From the NCBI GenBank assembly GCA_005885035.1, contig VAXZ01000099.1, positions 1 through 38,142 of the forward strand: a DNA stretch of 38,142 nt, read 5' to 3'. Below are positions 1-8,353 of this stretch, in pieces. Below the pieces are notes generated by a model. That model made no database searches, was not told where the DNA came from, and was given only the letters and a program-made list of their open reading frames with translations. This stretch comes from Actinomycetota bacterium. Its GTDB lineage: Bacteria; Actinomycetota; UBA4738; HRBIN12. The translations under genes were made by a program, and so were the position numbers. The number at the start of each line of letters is the position of its first letter. Position 1 is the stretch's first letter.

Positions 1-1715
1 ACCTCCGCGCGGCGCTCCCGTCCCAGTTCCGGGTCGATCGTCACCTCGACCACGCGGATGCCGCCGGCCCGCGCCGCGCGCTGGACTGCCGGGAGCAGTT
101 CATGGCTCCGCAGGACACGCTCGTGACCGACGCCCGCCGCGACGCACAGCGCCGCGAGATCCACACGGTGCGGAGTCAGGAAGAGCTCCCGGAGCTCGGG
201 CAGGGCACGCTGGGGGAGCAACGAGAAGAGCTCGCCGCCCCCATTGGCGAGCACCACCACGACGAGGTCGATCTGGTCCGGCCTCGACCAGAGCAAGGCG
301 CCGGCGTCGTGCAGGAACGTCAGGTCGCCCATCAACGCGTACGTCGGGCCGGCATCCGCGACCGCGATCCCGAGCGCGGTCGAGACGAAGCCGTCGATGC
401 CGCTCGCTCCACGGTTGCCCACGACGCGCAGCAGATCGCCAGCGGTCCACACGCGCGGCGGCCTGCGCGGGGCCATGAAGATGTCGAGGTCGCGGACGGG
501 GCTCGAGGACCCGATGCACAGGATGGCGCCGTGCGGGAGGAACGCCGCCAGGTCGCGCGCGACGCGACCCTCGAACGGTTCGACCCACGGATCGAGCGTG
601 CGATCGACCGATGCGCGCGCGAGCAGATCCGCCTGCCGCCACGCTCCCAGCCATCCGTCCGGCGTGGCCGGTCGTTCGTCGGCGTGTGCGTCCCAGGCGG
701 TGGCCGCGAACAGTTCCGGTTCGACCAGGATCCGTCGCTCGGCCGTGCGCTCGGGGTCCGGGTCCAGATGCATCCTGTCAAGGACGACCAGCGACGAGCC
801 GGCGACCAGAGCCTGGGTCGTGCGCGTCGTCGGCGTCGCACCCACCTGCAGGACGACGTCGGGACGGTGGCGCTCCAGCCACTCGGGGTCGCCAACCAGC
901 AGCTGCCCTGCGCCGAGCGCCCGGCCGGCTCCGCCCGCGTCGAGGCGCAACCCGCTGAGCGGTTCGGCGAGCACCGGCCACCCGAGCAGGGTGCCGAGCG
1001 AGAGCAACGAAAGGGTTCTCGGCGCAGGAAGCGGTCCCAGCGTGATCAGGCCGCGACTGCCGGCGTAGGTCGCCAGGAAGCCTTCGAGCGCTTCGCGCGC
1101 CGCATCCTCTTCGATCCCTCGCTCGGTTGGCTCCGGTTCCGCGTCAGGCCGCGACTGGACCTCGATCCGCTCGCCCGCTGGGACGAGCGGCTCGTCGAAG
1201 GGGCAGTTCACGTGGACAGGACCGGCCGGCGTGCTGAGGGCGGCGTCGACCGCACGCAGACCGGTGTCGCGCCACGCGGCCGCGTCGGCTGCCGTCGCGG
1301 GCAAGGGCGGTTCGAGGTAGGCCCGCGCGTAGCGGCCGTAGAGGTCGGTCTGCTCGATGGTCTGGTTCGCGCCGGTCCCCCGGAGTCGCGGCGGCCGGTC
1401 AGCCGTGAGCGCGACGATCGGGATCCGCGACTGCGACGCCTCGACGATCGCCGGGAGGTACTCGGCGGCAGCCGTCCCACTGGTGCACGCGACCGCCACC
1501 GGTGCGTGGCTCGCCTTCGCGATGCCAAGCGCGAAGAACGCGGCTGACCGCTCATCGAGGTGCATGTGGGTCCGGATCCGATCGTTGCGGGCGAGTGCTA
1601 GCGCGAGCGGCGTGGAGCGTGAGCCGGGGGAGAGGCACGCATCGTGAACGCCGCGATGCGCGAGCGCGTCGACCAATGCCGACGCGCACGCGAGCGAGAC
1701 GTCGCCGAGGCCCAT
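1..1715 (-). CDS. menD: MenD, SEPHCHC synthase (3' end cut by window edge)
   Basis: Thiamine-diphosphate enzyme that condenses isochorismate with 2-oxoglutarate (with loss of CO2) to give SEPHCHC in menaquinone synthesis; cytosolic. From ATG at 1715 the frame is open for 571 codons to the edge. Visible motifs: SPGSRSTPL near residue 30, then HLDERSAAFF, whose Glu matches the catalytic ThDP-activating Glu of the family, CTSGTAAAEY, and near the C-terminus GIDGFVSTALG and GDLTFLHD, the Mg/ThDP-binding part. The last visible residues (RVVEVTIDPE) match the usual end, and the family is about 550-580 residues, so only a few residues should lie outside. It starts 2 nt after the menA stop, so it is the third gene of a menB-menA-menD operon. 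Confidence 0.95.
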   Translation of the reverse strand, partial: MGLGDVSLACASALVDALAHRGVHDACLSPGSRSTPLALALARNDRIRTHMHLDERSAAFFALGIAKASHAPVAVACTSGTAAAEYLPAIVEASQSRIPIVALTADRPPRLRGTGANQTIEQTDLYGRYARAYLEPPLPATAADAAAWRDTGLRAVDAALSTPAGPVHVNCPFDEPLVPAGERIEVQSRPDAEPEPTERGIEEDAAREALEGFLATYAGSRGLITLGPLPAPRTLSLLSLGTLLGWPVLAEPLSGLRLDAGGAGRALGAGQLLVGDPEWLERHRPDVVLQVGATPTTRTTQALVAGSSLVVLDRMHLDPDPERTAERRILVEPELFAATAWDAHADERPATPDGWLGAWRQADLLARASVDRTLDPWVEPFEGRVARDLAAFLPHGAILCIGSSSPVRDLDIFMAPRRPPRVWTAGDLLRVVGNRGASGIDGFVSTALGIAVADAGPTYALMGDLTFLHDAGALLWSRPDQIDLVVVVLANGGGELFSLLPQRALPELRELFLTPHRVDLAALCVAAGVGHERVLRSHELLPAVQRAARAGGIRVVEVTIDPELGRERRAE

Positions 1716-1717
1716 GC

Positions 1718-2626
1718 CTAGACCGTGTGCGAGAGCACGAGGCCGAGCGACAGGAGCAGACCCGTTGCCGCGTGAAGCTTGGCCGTCCCGACGAGCACGG
1801 GGATCAGGTCGCGGCCGCTCGCGACCGGAGCCGCCTCCAGCGGCTGGATCGCGAGCGGCCACCCCGCGAGTCCGACCAGCCCCCACTGCGTCAGGCCGAC
1901 CGAGTCGTTCAACAGGTGCGCCAGCACGCCGGCGACGATCGTGCCGAACGCGCCGACCACCATCGTTCCGTAGAGCGCGCGCGCGTGAGGCTCCCCGAGG
2001 CGCACGGCCAGCGTTCGCTTCCCCGCGGCCTCATCCGTTCCGATGTCGCGGATGTTGTTCGCCTCCAAGATGGCGACCGCGAGCAGGCCCATCACGGCGC
2101 CGCACCACCACGAGGCCGCCGTCACCGTCTCGACCATCACGAACGTGGTCCCGCACGTCGCCACGAGCCCGAAGAACACGAACACCATGACCTCGCCGAG
2201 TCCCGATCCTGCGTACGGTCGGGGTCCGCCGCTGTACAGCAGCGCCGCGAGGATCCCGAGCCCGCCGACCACGAGCACCAGGACGGGCCGGGTGGCGATC
2301 GCCAGTGCCAGGCCCGCGAACCCAGCGACCGCGATCGACAGCAGTGCCGCGACGAGCACCGCGCGCGGGGTGGCCGCGCCGCTCTGCGTGAGCCGGGGCG
2401 GCCCGACCCGTTCGTGGGTGTCGACCCCCCGCACGCCATCGAAGTAGTCGTTCGCGAGATTCACGCCGATCTGCAGACCCGCCGCGACGAGTGCGGCCGC
2501 AACGAAGCGCCACCAGATCACCTCTCCCGCGGCCGCCGTGCCCACCGCGACAGGCACGAGACCCGCTCCCAGCGTTCGCGGCCTGACGCCGAGCCACCAC
2601 ACCCGCCAACCGGTCGCGGGGCTCAC
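1718..2626 (-). CDS. menA: MenA, 1,4-dihydroxy-2-naphthoate polyprenyltransferase
   Basis: UbiA-family integral membrane prenyltransferase that attaches the isoprenoid tail to DHNA to give demethylmenaquinone. 302 aa from a GTG start that overlaps the menB stop (GTGA). The first Asp-rich motif is NDYFDGVRG, followed by the MenA-typical [14 protein letters not shown]; the second is [20 protein letters not shown]. Several hydrophobic segments fill the rest (for example [20 protein letters not shown]). Upstream in-frame codons exist inside menB, but the frame there has no family similarity, and the coupled GTG gives the usual MenA N-terminus ([10 protein letters not shown]). The flanking menB and menD confirm the role. 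The isoprenoid length cannot be read from sequence. Confidence 0.95.
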   Translation of the reverse strand: MSPATGWRVWWLGVRPRTLGAGLVPVAVGTAAAGEVIWWRFVAAALVAAGLQIGVNLANDYFDGVRGVDTHERVGPPRLTQSGAATPRAVLVAALLSIAVAGFAGLALAIATRPVLVLVVGGLGILAALLYSGGPRPYAGSGLGEVMVFVFFGLVATCGTTFVMVETVTAASWWCGAVMGLLAVAILEANNIRDIGTDEAAGKRTLAVRLGEPHARALYGTMVVGAFGTIVAGVLAHLLNDSVGLTQWGLVGLAGWPLAIQPLEAAPVASGRDLIPVLVGTAKLHAATGLLLSLGLVLSHTV

Positions 2627-3438
2627 GGTCGTTTCGGGAACCTCGAGAAGTCCGGGTCGCGCTTCTGGGTGAACGCGTCCCGGCCCTCCTGCGCCTCTTC
2701 GGTCATGTAGTACAGGAGCGTGGCGTCGCCGGCGAGCTGCTGGGTACCCGCGAGCCCCTCGACACCGGCGTTGTACCCCGACTTCAGCAGCCGGAGCGCG
2801 AGCGGAGACCTCTCGAGGAGCTCGCCCGCCCAGGCCATGGTCGTCTCCTCCAGCGCATCCAGCGGCACGACGGCGTTCACCAACCCCCACGACAGGGCGG
2901 TCTGCGCGTCGTACTGGCGGCAGAGGAACCAGACTTCCTTCGCACGCTTCTCACCGATCTGTCGAGCCAACAGTCCGATCCCGTATCCGCCGTCGAACGA
3001 CCCGACCCGTGGGCCCGTCTGCCCGAACCGCGCGTTGTCCGCGGCGATCGTGAGGTCGCAGCACAGGTGCAACACGTGGCCGCCGCCGATCGCGTACCCG
3101 GCGACCATGGCGATCGTTGGCTTCGGGAGGCGTCGGATCTGGATCTGGAGGTCCAGGACGTTGAGCCGTCCGATCCCCTGCTCGTCCACGTAGCCGTCGT
3201 CCCCGCGGATCTTCTGGTCCCCGCCGCTGCTGAAGGCCTCCGTTCCCGAGCCCGTGAGGATCACCACCCCGATCGCAGGATCGTCCCGCGCCAGCTCGAA
3301 CGCCGAGATCAGCTCGCGGGTCGTCAGCGGGCGGAACGCGTTGCGGACCTCGGGCCGGTCGATCGTGATCTTGGCCATCCCGTCCGACGTCTCGTAACGG
3401 ATGTCCGTCCAGTCACCGTGCGACCGCCACTCGACCAT
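2623..3438 (-). CDS. menB: MenB, 1,4-dihydroxy-2-naphthoyl-CoA synthase
   Basis: Crotonase-fold enzyme closing the second ring of the naphthoquinone by converting O-succinylbenzoyl-CoA to DHNA-CoA. 271 aa from ATG at 3438; longer in-frame extensions lack family similarity and run into menE. Motifs: [11 protein letters not shown] (oxyanion-hole region and substrate loop), [20 protein letters not shown], then [14 protein letters not shown] with the catalytic Asp, and [20 protein letters not shown]. The Gly in QTG is the residue reported for bicarbonate-dependent (E. coli-type) MenB, whereas the bicarbonate-independent type has Asp there; that subtype is an inference. An AGGAG element lies about 11 nt upstream. 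First gene of the minus-strand men operon, divergent from menE. Confidence 0.95.
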   Translation of the reverse strand: MVEWRSHGDWTDIRYETSDGMAKITIDRPEVRNAFRPLTTRELISAFELARDDPAIGVVILTGSGTEAFSSGGDQKIRGDDGYVDEQGIGRLNVLDLQIQIRRLPKPTIAMVAGYAIGGGHVLHLCCDLTIAADNARFGQTGPRVGSFDGGYGIGLLARQIGEKRAKEVWFLCRQYDAQTALSWGLVNAVVPLDALEETTMAWAGELLERSPLALRLLKSGYNAGVEGLAGTQQLAGDATLLYYMTEEAQEGRDAFTQKRDPDFSRFPKRP

Positions 3439-3474
3439 GCGACCACCAACTCCTAGAGCGCGTACTCGAACGGT

Positions 3475-3481
3475 TAGGCTA
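3475..3481. promoter_or_regulatory. Overlapping divergent -10 boxes for menE and menB
   Basis: The near-palindrome TAGGCTA gives TAGGCT on the plus strand (3475-3480), 8 nt before the menE ATG, and TAGCCT on the minus strand (3481-3476), about 37 nt before the menB ATG. The same few bases can therefore serve as the -10 in both directions. menE would be leaderless (no Shine-Dalgarno upstream), while menB would have a short leader with AGGAG. No convincing -35 is visible. Confidence 0.5.
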
Positions 3482-3488
3482 CCCGACG

Positions 3489-4700
3489 ATGACCGTGACG
3501 GCGCATCGTCGGGCGCGGGCGGGCGAGCTGATCGCGTATGCGCTGCCACCGGGGGATATCTGGCTCGAGATCCTTGCCGCGCATGCTTCCTCGGGCGCGT
3601 CCTTCCTCCCGATCGACGTTCGGCTGTCCGATCGGGAGCGGCGAGCCGTGATCGAACGAGCCCGCCCGGGGTTGCTGGTGACGCCGGACGACGAGGTGCT
3701 CTTCGCGGATCCCGCGCCGGTCGACCCCGATCGCGCCTGGGCCGTCGTCGCTACGAGCGGGGTCTCGGGAAGGCCGAAGCTCGCGGAGCTTCCCCGGACG
3801 GCCCTCGGTGCCGCCGTGGCGGGCTCGCTGACGGCGCTCGACGCGTCGGTGTTCGACCCCTGGGTCGCGTGTCTCTCGCCTGCTCACGTAGGCGGGTTGA
3901 TGGTGCTGCTGCGTGGCGCGCTGGCCGGCGCTCCGGTGGACGTGTTCGATGGATCCGAGCTCGCCCGGTTGGTGGCGGAGGCGCCCGACGGCGCGCACGT
4001 CGCCCTCGTCCCGACGATGCTCCGTCGCCTCGTCGCGAACGTGCAGGACCTCTCGCGTCTGGGCGTGCTCCTGCTCGGCGGGTCGGCGCTGGACCCCGCG
4101 CTCCGGGACGCCGCCGCACGACTCGGCGCCCGGGTCGTGACGGCCTACGGCCTCACGGAGTCGTGCGGCGGCGTCGTCTACGACGGTATCCCGTTCGACG
4201 GGACCGACGTTCGGATCTCCTCGGCGGGTGAGATCGAGCTCAGCGGCCCGACCGTGATGGAGGGGTATCGCTCCGACCCGGTCGCGACGGCGGGGGCCTT
4301 CACGGTGGACGGCTGGCTCAGGACGGGAGATATAGGGGAGCTCGATGCCGAGGGTCGGCTCGTCGTGCACGGGCGGTCCGACGACACGATCCGCTCGGGC
4401 GCGGAGACCGTGTGGCCCGATGAGGTCGAAGCCGCGCTCCGCTCGCATCCGGGCGTGGCCGACGTTGCCGTCACCGGCGTCGCCGATCACGAATGGGGTC
4501 AGCGGGTCGTCGCTTGGGTCGTTCCCGCGGATCGAGCGCTCCCGCCGACCCTCGACGCGCTCCGCGAACACTGCCGGGAGCGTCTCGCTCGCTTCAAGGC
4601 GCCTCGCGAGCTCATCCTGGTCGATGCCTTGCCGCGCACGCCATCCGGGAAGCTCCAGCGAGCGGCCGTCCCGCCGGGACCGGCCGAACCCCACCCATGA
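3489..4700 (+). CDS. menE: MenE, O-succinylbenzoate-CoA ligase
   Basis: Adenylate-forming (ANL) enzyme that activates O-succinylbenzoate with ATP and CoA, supplying the MenB substrate. 403 aa, at the short end for the family because the N-terminal segment is compact. Motifs in order: P-loop [11 protein letters not shown] (a variant of TSGTTGxPK), [10 protein letters not shown] (A5), [12 protein letters not shown] (A7), [20 protein letters not shown] (A8 hinge) and [10 protein letters not shown] with the C-terminal catalytic Lys. ATG at 3489 is the only sensible start and follows a -10 box by 8 nt, suggesting a leaderless mRNA. Divergent from menB-menA-menD, which completes the lower part of the pathway; menC, menF and menG are not in the window. 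Confidence 0.93.
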   Translation: MTVTAHRRARAGELIAYALPPGDIWLEILAAHASSGASFLPIDVRLSDRERRAVIERARPGLLVTPDDEVLFADPAPVDPDRAWAVVATSGVSGRPKLAELPRTALGAAVAGSLTALDASVFDPWVACLSPAHVGGLMVLLRGALAGAPVDVFDGSELARLVAEAPDGAHVALVPTMLRRLVANVQDLSRLGVLLLGGSALDPALRDAAARLGARVVTAYGLTESCGGVVYDGIPFDGTDVRISSAGEIELSGPTVMEGYRSDPVATAGAFTVDGWLRTGDIGELDAEGRLVVHGRSDDTIRSGAETVWPDEVEAALRSHPGVADVAVTGVADHEWGQRVVAWVVPADRALPPTLDALREHCRERLARFKAPRELILVDALPRTPSGKLQRAAVPPGPAEPHP

Positions 4701-4701
4701 A

Positions 4702-4738
4702 GAAGGCCCGAGCGAGGGAGGGGTTCGCTCGGGCCTTC
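4702..4738. terminator. Hairpin between convergent menE and response regulator
   Basis: A perfect 14-bp stem (4702-4715 with 4725-4738, arms GAAGGCCCGAGCGA and its complement) with a 9-nt loop starts 2 nt after the menE stop. There is no U-tract on either strand, so classic intrinsic termination is not assured, but placement between converging genes suits a bidirectional terminator or 3'-end stabiliser. Confidence 0.7.
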
Positions 4739-4874
4739 AGGTCTCCCGGGGGGCCACCGAGGGGGTGGTGGGCCCCAGGAAGGTTCCATGGCGTCGCACT
4801 CGAACCTTCGACATCCGCATGCCGTTCTTCGATACCCGATCTCGGGTAATCGCGGGAGAAGCAGGAGCGCCCGG
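4739..4874. other. Convergent intergenic region with two further hairpins
   Basis: No plausible gene. Besides the terminator before it, there is an 8-bp inverted repeat GAAGGTTC (4779-4786) / GAACCTTC (4802-4809) with a 15-nt loop, and a short TACCCG/CGGGTA repeat (4833-4838, 4843-4848). They may terminate transcripts coming from the two-component operon on the minus strand, or belong to an untranslated RNA; neither can be decided here. Confidence 0.45.
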
Positions 4875-5555
4875 TCAGCCGACCTGGATCGCGCCGTGCT
4901 TGACGGCGAACGACACGGCCTCGAGCTTCGAGTGGACCCGCAGCTTGCCGAGGATGTTGCGCACGTGGGTCTGGACCGTCTGCGGACTGATGTACAGCTC
5001 CCGGGCGATGTCGTCGTTGCGCTTGCCCTGCGCCAGCAGACCGAGGATCTCCCGCTCGCGGTCGGTGAGATCGTCGAGGAGCACCAACGCGTCGCGTTGC
5101 TCCTCGCGCTGACGGGCGACCTGCGCGAGCAGCCGGGTCAGGGTCGCGGGGTCGATCAGGACCTCGCCGTCGGCGGCGGCCTTCGCGGCCGCGAGGATCT
5201 CGACGGCGGCCTCGTCCTTGGACAGGAACCCCGAGGCGCCGGCTTCGACGGCCTCGACCAGCAGTCGCTCGTCGTCGTGGGCCGTCATGATCACCACGTT
5301 GGTCGACGGCGAGGCTTCCTTGATGCGGCGCGTGGCGTCGATCCCGCTCATGCCGTCGCCCTTGAACACGATGTCCATCAACACCACGTTCGGGAGGTGC
5401 TCCTCCGCGAGCCTGATCGCCTCCTCCGGCGTGTTGACCGGAGGCGCGATGAGGTGCAGCTCCTCGTCCAGGCCGACCACGGTCGCCAGGGCGTCGGTGA
5501 GCAGCTTGTGGTCGTCGCAGATCAGGAGGGAAACGATGCGATCCGTCGCACTCAC
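4875..5555 (-). CDS. NarL/FixJ-family response regulator
   Basis: DNA-binding response regulator, 226 aa. Receiver domain: acidic pair ICDDHKLL, phospho-acceptor Asp in VVLMDIVFKG, conserved Thr in IMTAHDD and Lys in GFLSKDE. C-terminal LuxR-type helix-turn-helix: LTDREREILGLLAQGKRNDD and ISPQTVQTHVRNILGKL. The GTG start at 5555 overlaps the kinase stop (GTGA), so the two genes are translationally coupled; longer in-frame extensions lie inside the kinase gene and are not family-like. Its partner is almost certainly the upstream kinase. Signal and targets are unknown. Confidence 0.9.
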   Translation of the reverse strand: MSATDRIVSLLICDDHKLLTDALATVVGLDEELHLIAPPVNTPEEAIRLAEEHLPNVVLMDIVFKGDGMSGIDATRRIKEASPSTNVVIMTAHDDERLLVEAVEAGASGFLSKDEAAVEILAAAKAAADGEVLIDPATLTRLLAQVARQREEQRDALVLLDDLTDREREILGLLAQGKRNDDIARELYISPQTVQTHVRNILGKLRVHSKLEAVSFAVKHGAIQVG

Positions 5556-7078
5556 CTTGGCCTCCGGGGCAGCCGGATGCGCAGGATGGTACCCCCTTGG
5601 GGGGCATCGGCGAGCGTCGCATCGCCCCCGTGTTCGCGCACGATGCCGCGGCAGATGAACAGTCCGAGCCCGCTCCCGGGCGCGTCCTCGTACCCGGGGG
5701 GCCGCCATCGAGCGAACCGCTCGAAGACCTGGTCTCGCCGCTCCGCCGGCACCCCCGGGCCGGCGTCGACGATCTCGATCTGGACCGGTCCGCCATCCGA
5801 GCCCGCGAGGGAGACACGGATAGGCGAACCCGCCGGTGAGAACGCCGCCGCGTTGTCGATCCCTTGGCGGACCGCCTCCGCGAGCCATCGGATGTCGACC
5901 TCGGCCTCGACCTGCTGGGGGTCATCGACCGTGACGGGGTGTCCGCGGGTCTCCGCCTCGGAGAGAGCCAGTTGCACGATCGCGGCCAGTTCGTTGCCCG
6001 CCGGGTGCAGATCGAGCGTGCGGGCATCGACCTTCAGCGCCACCGACATCTGATGGACGACGCCGAGCACCTGTTGCGCCTCCTGATCGATCAACCCGAC
6101 GAACTCTTGCCGTTGGGTGTCGGACAAGCGGTCGTAGTTCGCGAGCGTGGACGCCGCGATGCTCTTGACCGACGAGACCGGACCCCGGATGTCGTGAGCG
6201 ATCACGCTCGCGATCTCGGCCCGGCCACCCAGCACCTCTTCGGCTCGGTCCGACGCTCGTCGCATCCGCGAGGTCTCGGTGCGTTGCGCGGACAGCAGCG
6301 CCGCGAACGCGATCGCGGGCACGATCAGCTGGAGGACGTCGGCCCACTGGACGTAGGCGAGACCCTGGGTCGGCGAACGGATCGCGCTCAGGGGCAGCGC
6401 GACGGCCGCGGAGAGCGCCACGCCGATCAACGGATGGGGCGGATCTCGGCGGCGGAACAGCTCCCGCCAGGCGGCGCCCAGCAACACGGCGGCGCCCGCG
6501 AAGCCGAGCGCCCACCCGAGGGGGCCGGGATGCACGCGACGGTCAAGGATCGACCCGACGGCCGAGGGGTGACGGAACGCGACCGCCATGCATACATCCG
6601 CGATCAGCAGGAGCGCTGCGAGCGCCAGGAGCGCGCGCCGAAGGCGGACGGGTGGACGACCGCGCCGATCCCACCAGGGGACCCCGAGGACGAAGCACGA
6701 TCCCGCCACTAGCCATCCCAACTGGAAGCCATAGGCGGGGGCGGCCCCCGAGAACGACCGCAGCGGCTGGAACAGGACCGTGCTCGCTCCGACGGTGATC
6801 GCGTATTCGGCGCCCTGCCCGTAGTGGAGCGGCCACCACGATCCGAAGAGAACGGTCTGCACGGCGAGGACGCCGAAGCCGGTCGCGAGGAACAGTGCGT
6901 GCTGATCGCCGCCGGCCCGGTACCGGGCCGTCGCGACAGCCGCGACCGCGAAGCAAACGGCCGCGGATGCCGAGGCGATCGCGACCTGCATCCGGGGGGA
7001 GAAGTGCGCCCCAGGGATCAGGAGGGGGAGGCCGGCGAGGAGCGCGATCGCCGCCGAACGGCGGACGGGATGGTTCAC
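5552..7078 (-). CDS. Membrane sensor histidine kinase
   Basis: 508-aa sensor kinase. Residues 1 to about 262 hold roughly seven or eight hydrophobic segments and no recognisable extracytoplasmic domain, suggesting a membrane-embedded sensor. Then the phospho-acceptor His295 in SVIAHDIRGPVSS, and a HATPase domain with the N box (QGIDNAAAFSP, about 406-416), G1 (DAGPGVPAE), F box (VFERFARW) and G2 (GSGLGLFICRGIV). The H-box looks like HisKA rather than HisKA_3, although the partner is NarL-type. GTG start at 7078, only 6 nt after a TACACT -10, suggests a leaderless transcript. The extremely coupled regulator follows. Ligand unknown. Confidence 0.9.
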   Translation of the reverse strand: MNHPVRRSAAIALLAGLPLLIPGAHFSPRMQVAIASASAAVCFAVAAVATARYRAGGDQHALFLATGFGVLAVQTVLFGSWWPLHYGQGAEYAITVGASTVLFQPLRSFSGAAPAYGFQLGWLVAGSCFVLGVPWWDRRGRPPVRLRRALLALAALLLIADVCMAVAFRHPSAVGSILDRRVHPGPLGWALGFAGAAVLLGAAWRELFRRRDPPHPLIGVALSAAVALPLSAIRSPTQGLAYVQWADVLQLIVPAIAFAALLSAQRTETSRMRRASDRAEEVLGGRAEIASVIAHDIRGPVSSVKSIAASTLANYDRLSDTQRQEFVGLIDQEAQQVLGVVHQMSVALKVDARTLDLHPAGNELAAIVQLALSEAETRGHPVTVDDPQQVEAEVDIRWLAEAVRQGIDNAAAFSPAGSPIRVSLAGSDGGPVQIEIVDAGPGVPAERRDQVFERFARWRPPGYEDAPGSGLGLFICRGIVREHGGDATLADAPQGGTILRIRLPRRPR

Positions 7079-7084
7079 GCGGCG

Positions 7085-7090
7085 AGTGTA
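7085..7090 (-). promoter_or_regulatory. -10 box (TACACT) of the kinase operon
   Basis: TACACT on the minus strand ends 6 nt before the GTG start of the histidine kinase, leaving no room for a Shine-Dalgarno site, as expected for leaderless transcription. Confidence 0.45.
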
Positions 7091-7117
7091 TGGCCGGCCT
7101 GCCCCGGCTCAGGGAAC

Positions 7118-7903
7118 CTACGAGTAGACGTGCTCCTCATCGGGGAACGTGCCCGCCTCGACGTCGGCAACGAACGCCTCCGCGGCCGTCGCGATCGTCT
7201 GCCGCAGGTCCACGTACTGCTTCGCGAACTTCGGCACCTTCTCGTTAAGTCCCAGCAGATCGTTGATCACGAGGACCTGCGCGTCCGTCCCGCTCCCCGC
7301 GCCGATCCCGATCGTGGGGATCTGGAGCTCCTTCGCGATCTCCGCACCGAGGTCCGCCGGCATCGCCTCGAGCACGATCGAGAACGCCCCCGACTTCTCG
7401 AGCGAATGAGCCTGGTCGAGGACCTTCGCCGCGGCCTCACCCCGTCCTTGGACGCGGTAGCCACCCAGGCCATAGACCGATTGCGGCGTCAGTCCGATGT
7501 GCGCCATCACGGGGATCCCGATGTCCACGAGCCGATGGACGAGGTCGAACTGCGCGCCCTCGAGCTTGACGGCATGGGCGCCCCCCTCCTTCACCAACCG
7601 TCCGGCGTTGCGGACGCCGTCTTCGATCGAGGCCTGGAACGACATGAAGGGCATGTCGCCGACGACCATCGCATGCTCGACGCCTCTGGCGACGGCACGT
7701 GTGTGGTGGAGCATCTCCTCCATCGTCACCGGGAGCTCGTTGGCGTACCCGAGCACGTTGCGCCCGACGGAGTCACCGACCAGCAGCACCGGGATCCCGG
7801 CTCGGTCGAGGATCTGGGCCGTAGGGAAGTCGTAAGCCGTGAGCATCGCCCAGCGTCTGCCCTCGGACTTCCAGGAACGGAGATCGTGGATCGTGACGGT
7901 CAT
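7118..7903 (-). CDS. panB: PanB, 3-methyl-2-oxobutanoate hydroxymethyltransferase
   Basis: TIM-barrel enzyme that transfers a hydroxymethyl group from 5,10-methylene-THF to ketoisovalerate to give ketopantoate, the first step of pantothenate/CoA synthesis. 261 aa, normal length. Motifs: MLTAYDFPTAQILDRAG, LLVGDSVGRNVLGY with the metal-binding Asp, VVGDMPFMSFQ, GAHAVKLEG, HIGLTPQSVYGLGGYRVQGR and the catalytic-Glu region VLEAMPADLG followed by TIGIGAGSGTDAQVLV. ATG at 7903 has an excellent Shine-Dalgarno (AAGGAGGT, 7912-7919). It stands alone: panC and panD are not nearby. A TAGACT -10 lies upstream. Confidence 0.96.
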   Translation of the reverse strand: MTVTIHDLRSWKSEGRRWAMLTAYDFPTAQILDRAGIPVLLVGDSVGRNVLGYANELPVTMEEMLHHTRAVARGVEHAMVVGDMPFMSFQASIEDGVRNAGRLVKEGGAHAVKLEGAQFDLVHRLVDIGIPVMAHIGLTPQSVYGLGGYRVQGRGEAAAKVLDQAHSLEKSGAFSIVLEAMPADLGAEIAKELQIPTIGIGAGSGTDAQVLVINDLLGLNEKVPKFAKQYVDLRQTIATAAEAFVADVEAGTFPDEEHVYS

Positions 7904-7943
7904 CTGCTCGCACCTCCTTGGAGTGCACGGCGAACCACTCGGG

Positions 7944-7949
7944 AGTCTA
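7944..7949 (-). promoter_or_regulatory. panB -10 box (TAGACT)
   Basis: TAGACT on the minus strand, about 40 nt before the panB start, would give a leader of roughly 35 nt carrying the AAGGAGGT site. The same hexamer recurs before rpsF, purA and the tRNA gene, supporting its reading as a -10. Confidence 0.5.
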
Positions 7950-8026
7950 CCGCGACGCTGTTCGAGCGCTTCGATGTCAGTACCGGTCGCTACGGTGAGC
8001 GTCGTGATCAGGAGGAGGCGATCCAG

Positions 8027-8272
8027 ATGACCGACACCATGCAGCACGAGCCTTGGGCGCAACTCCTGACGTTGGGAGATGCTCGGTTCGGGATCTTGGC
8101 GGGGGGTCCGTTCGATGGGCGTTGTTACCCCATTGCCGAAGGTCATGTCCCCCGCGAGCTGGACGTACCTGGGCTCGGGGCGCCGGAGCAGCCATCCACC
8201 ATCAGGTACGTGCTCCGGGACGGGCTGTACCGCTACGCGGGCATCGCCCGTCAAGCTGCGCCCGCCGCCTGA
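8027..8272 (+). CDS. Small protein of unknown function (81 aa)
   Basis: I do not recognise this protein. ATG at 8027 has a strong ribosome-binding site (GGAGGAGG, 8011-8018) and a possible TACGGT -10 at 7991-7996. The product is soluble, with no membrane segment or signal peptide. A central motif ILAGGPFDGRCYPI followed by TIRYVLRDGLYRYAG looks like a small beta-rich fold; comparable GGPFDG...Y patterns occur in short actinobacterial proteins of unknown role. It is divergent from panB and upstream of rpsF, but rpsF has its own promoter, so no functional link is implied. Confidence 0.7.
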   Translation: MTDTMQHEPWAQLLTLGDARFGILAGGPFDGRCYPIAEGHVPRELDVPGLGAPEQPSTIRYVLRDGLYRYAGIARQAAPAA

Positions 8273-8285
8273 GACGACCGTCCCG

Positions 8286-8330
8286 TAGACTCTGGGCAGC
8301 CCTCATCCTTCTGCTCCCCCTCTCGGGGGG
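8286..8330 (+). promoter_or_regulatory. rpsF operon promoter and leader hairpin
   Basis: TAGACT at 8286-8291 is a good -10 for the rpsF operon. In the roughly 55-nt leader that follows, CCCCC (8316-8320) can pair with GGGGG (8325-8329) across a TCTC loop, with CCG just after it. S6:S18 leaders that autoregulate rpsF operons carry a hairpin with a conserved CCG, so this could be one, but I cannot match the full consensus. Confidence 0.4.
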
Positions 8331-8353
8331 GCCGTCCAGACCAGAGGAGGTGA

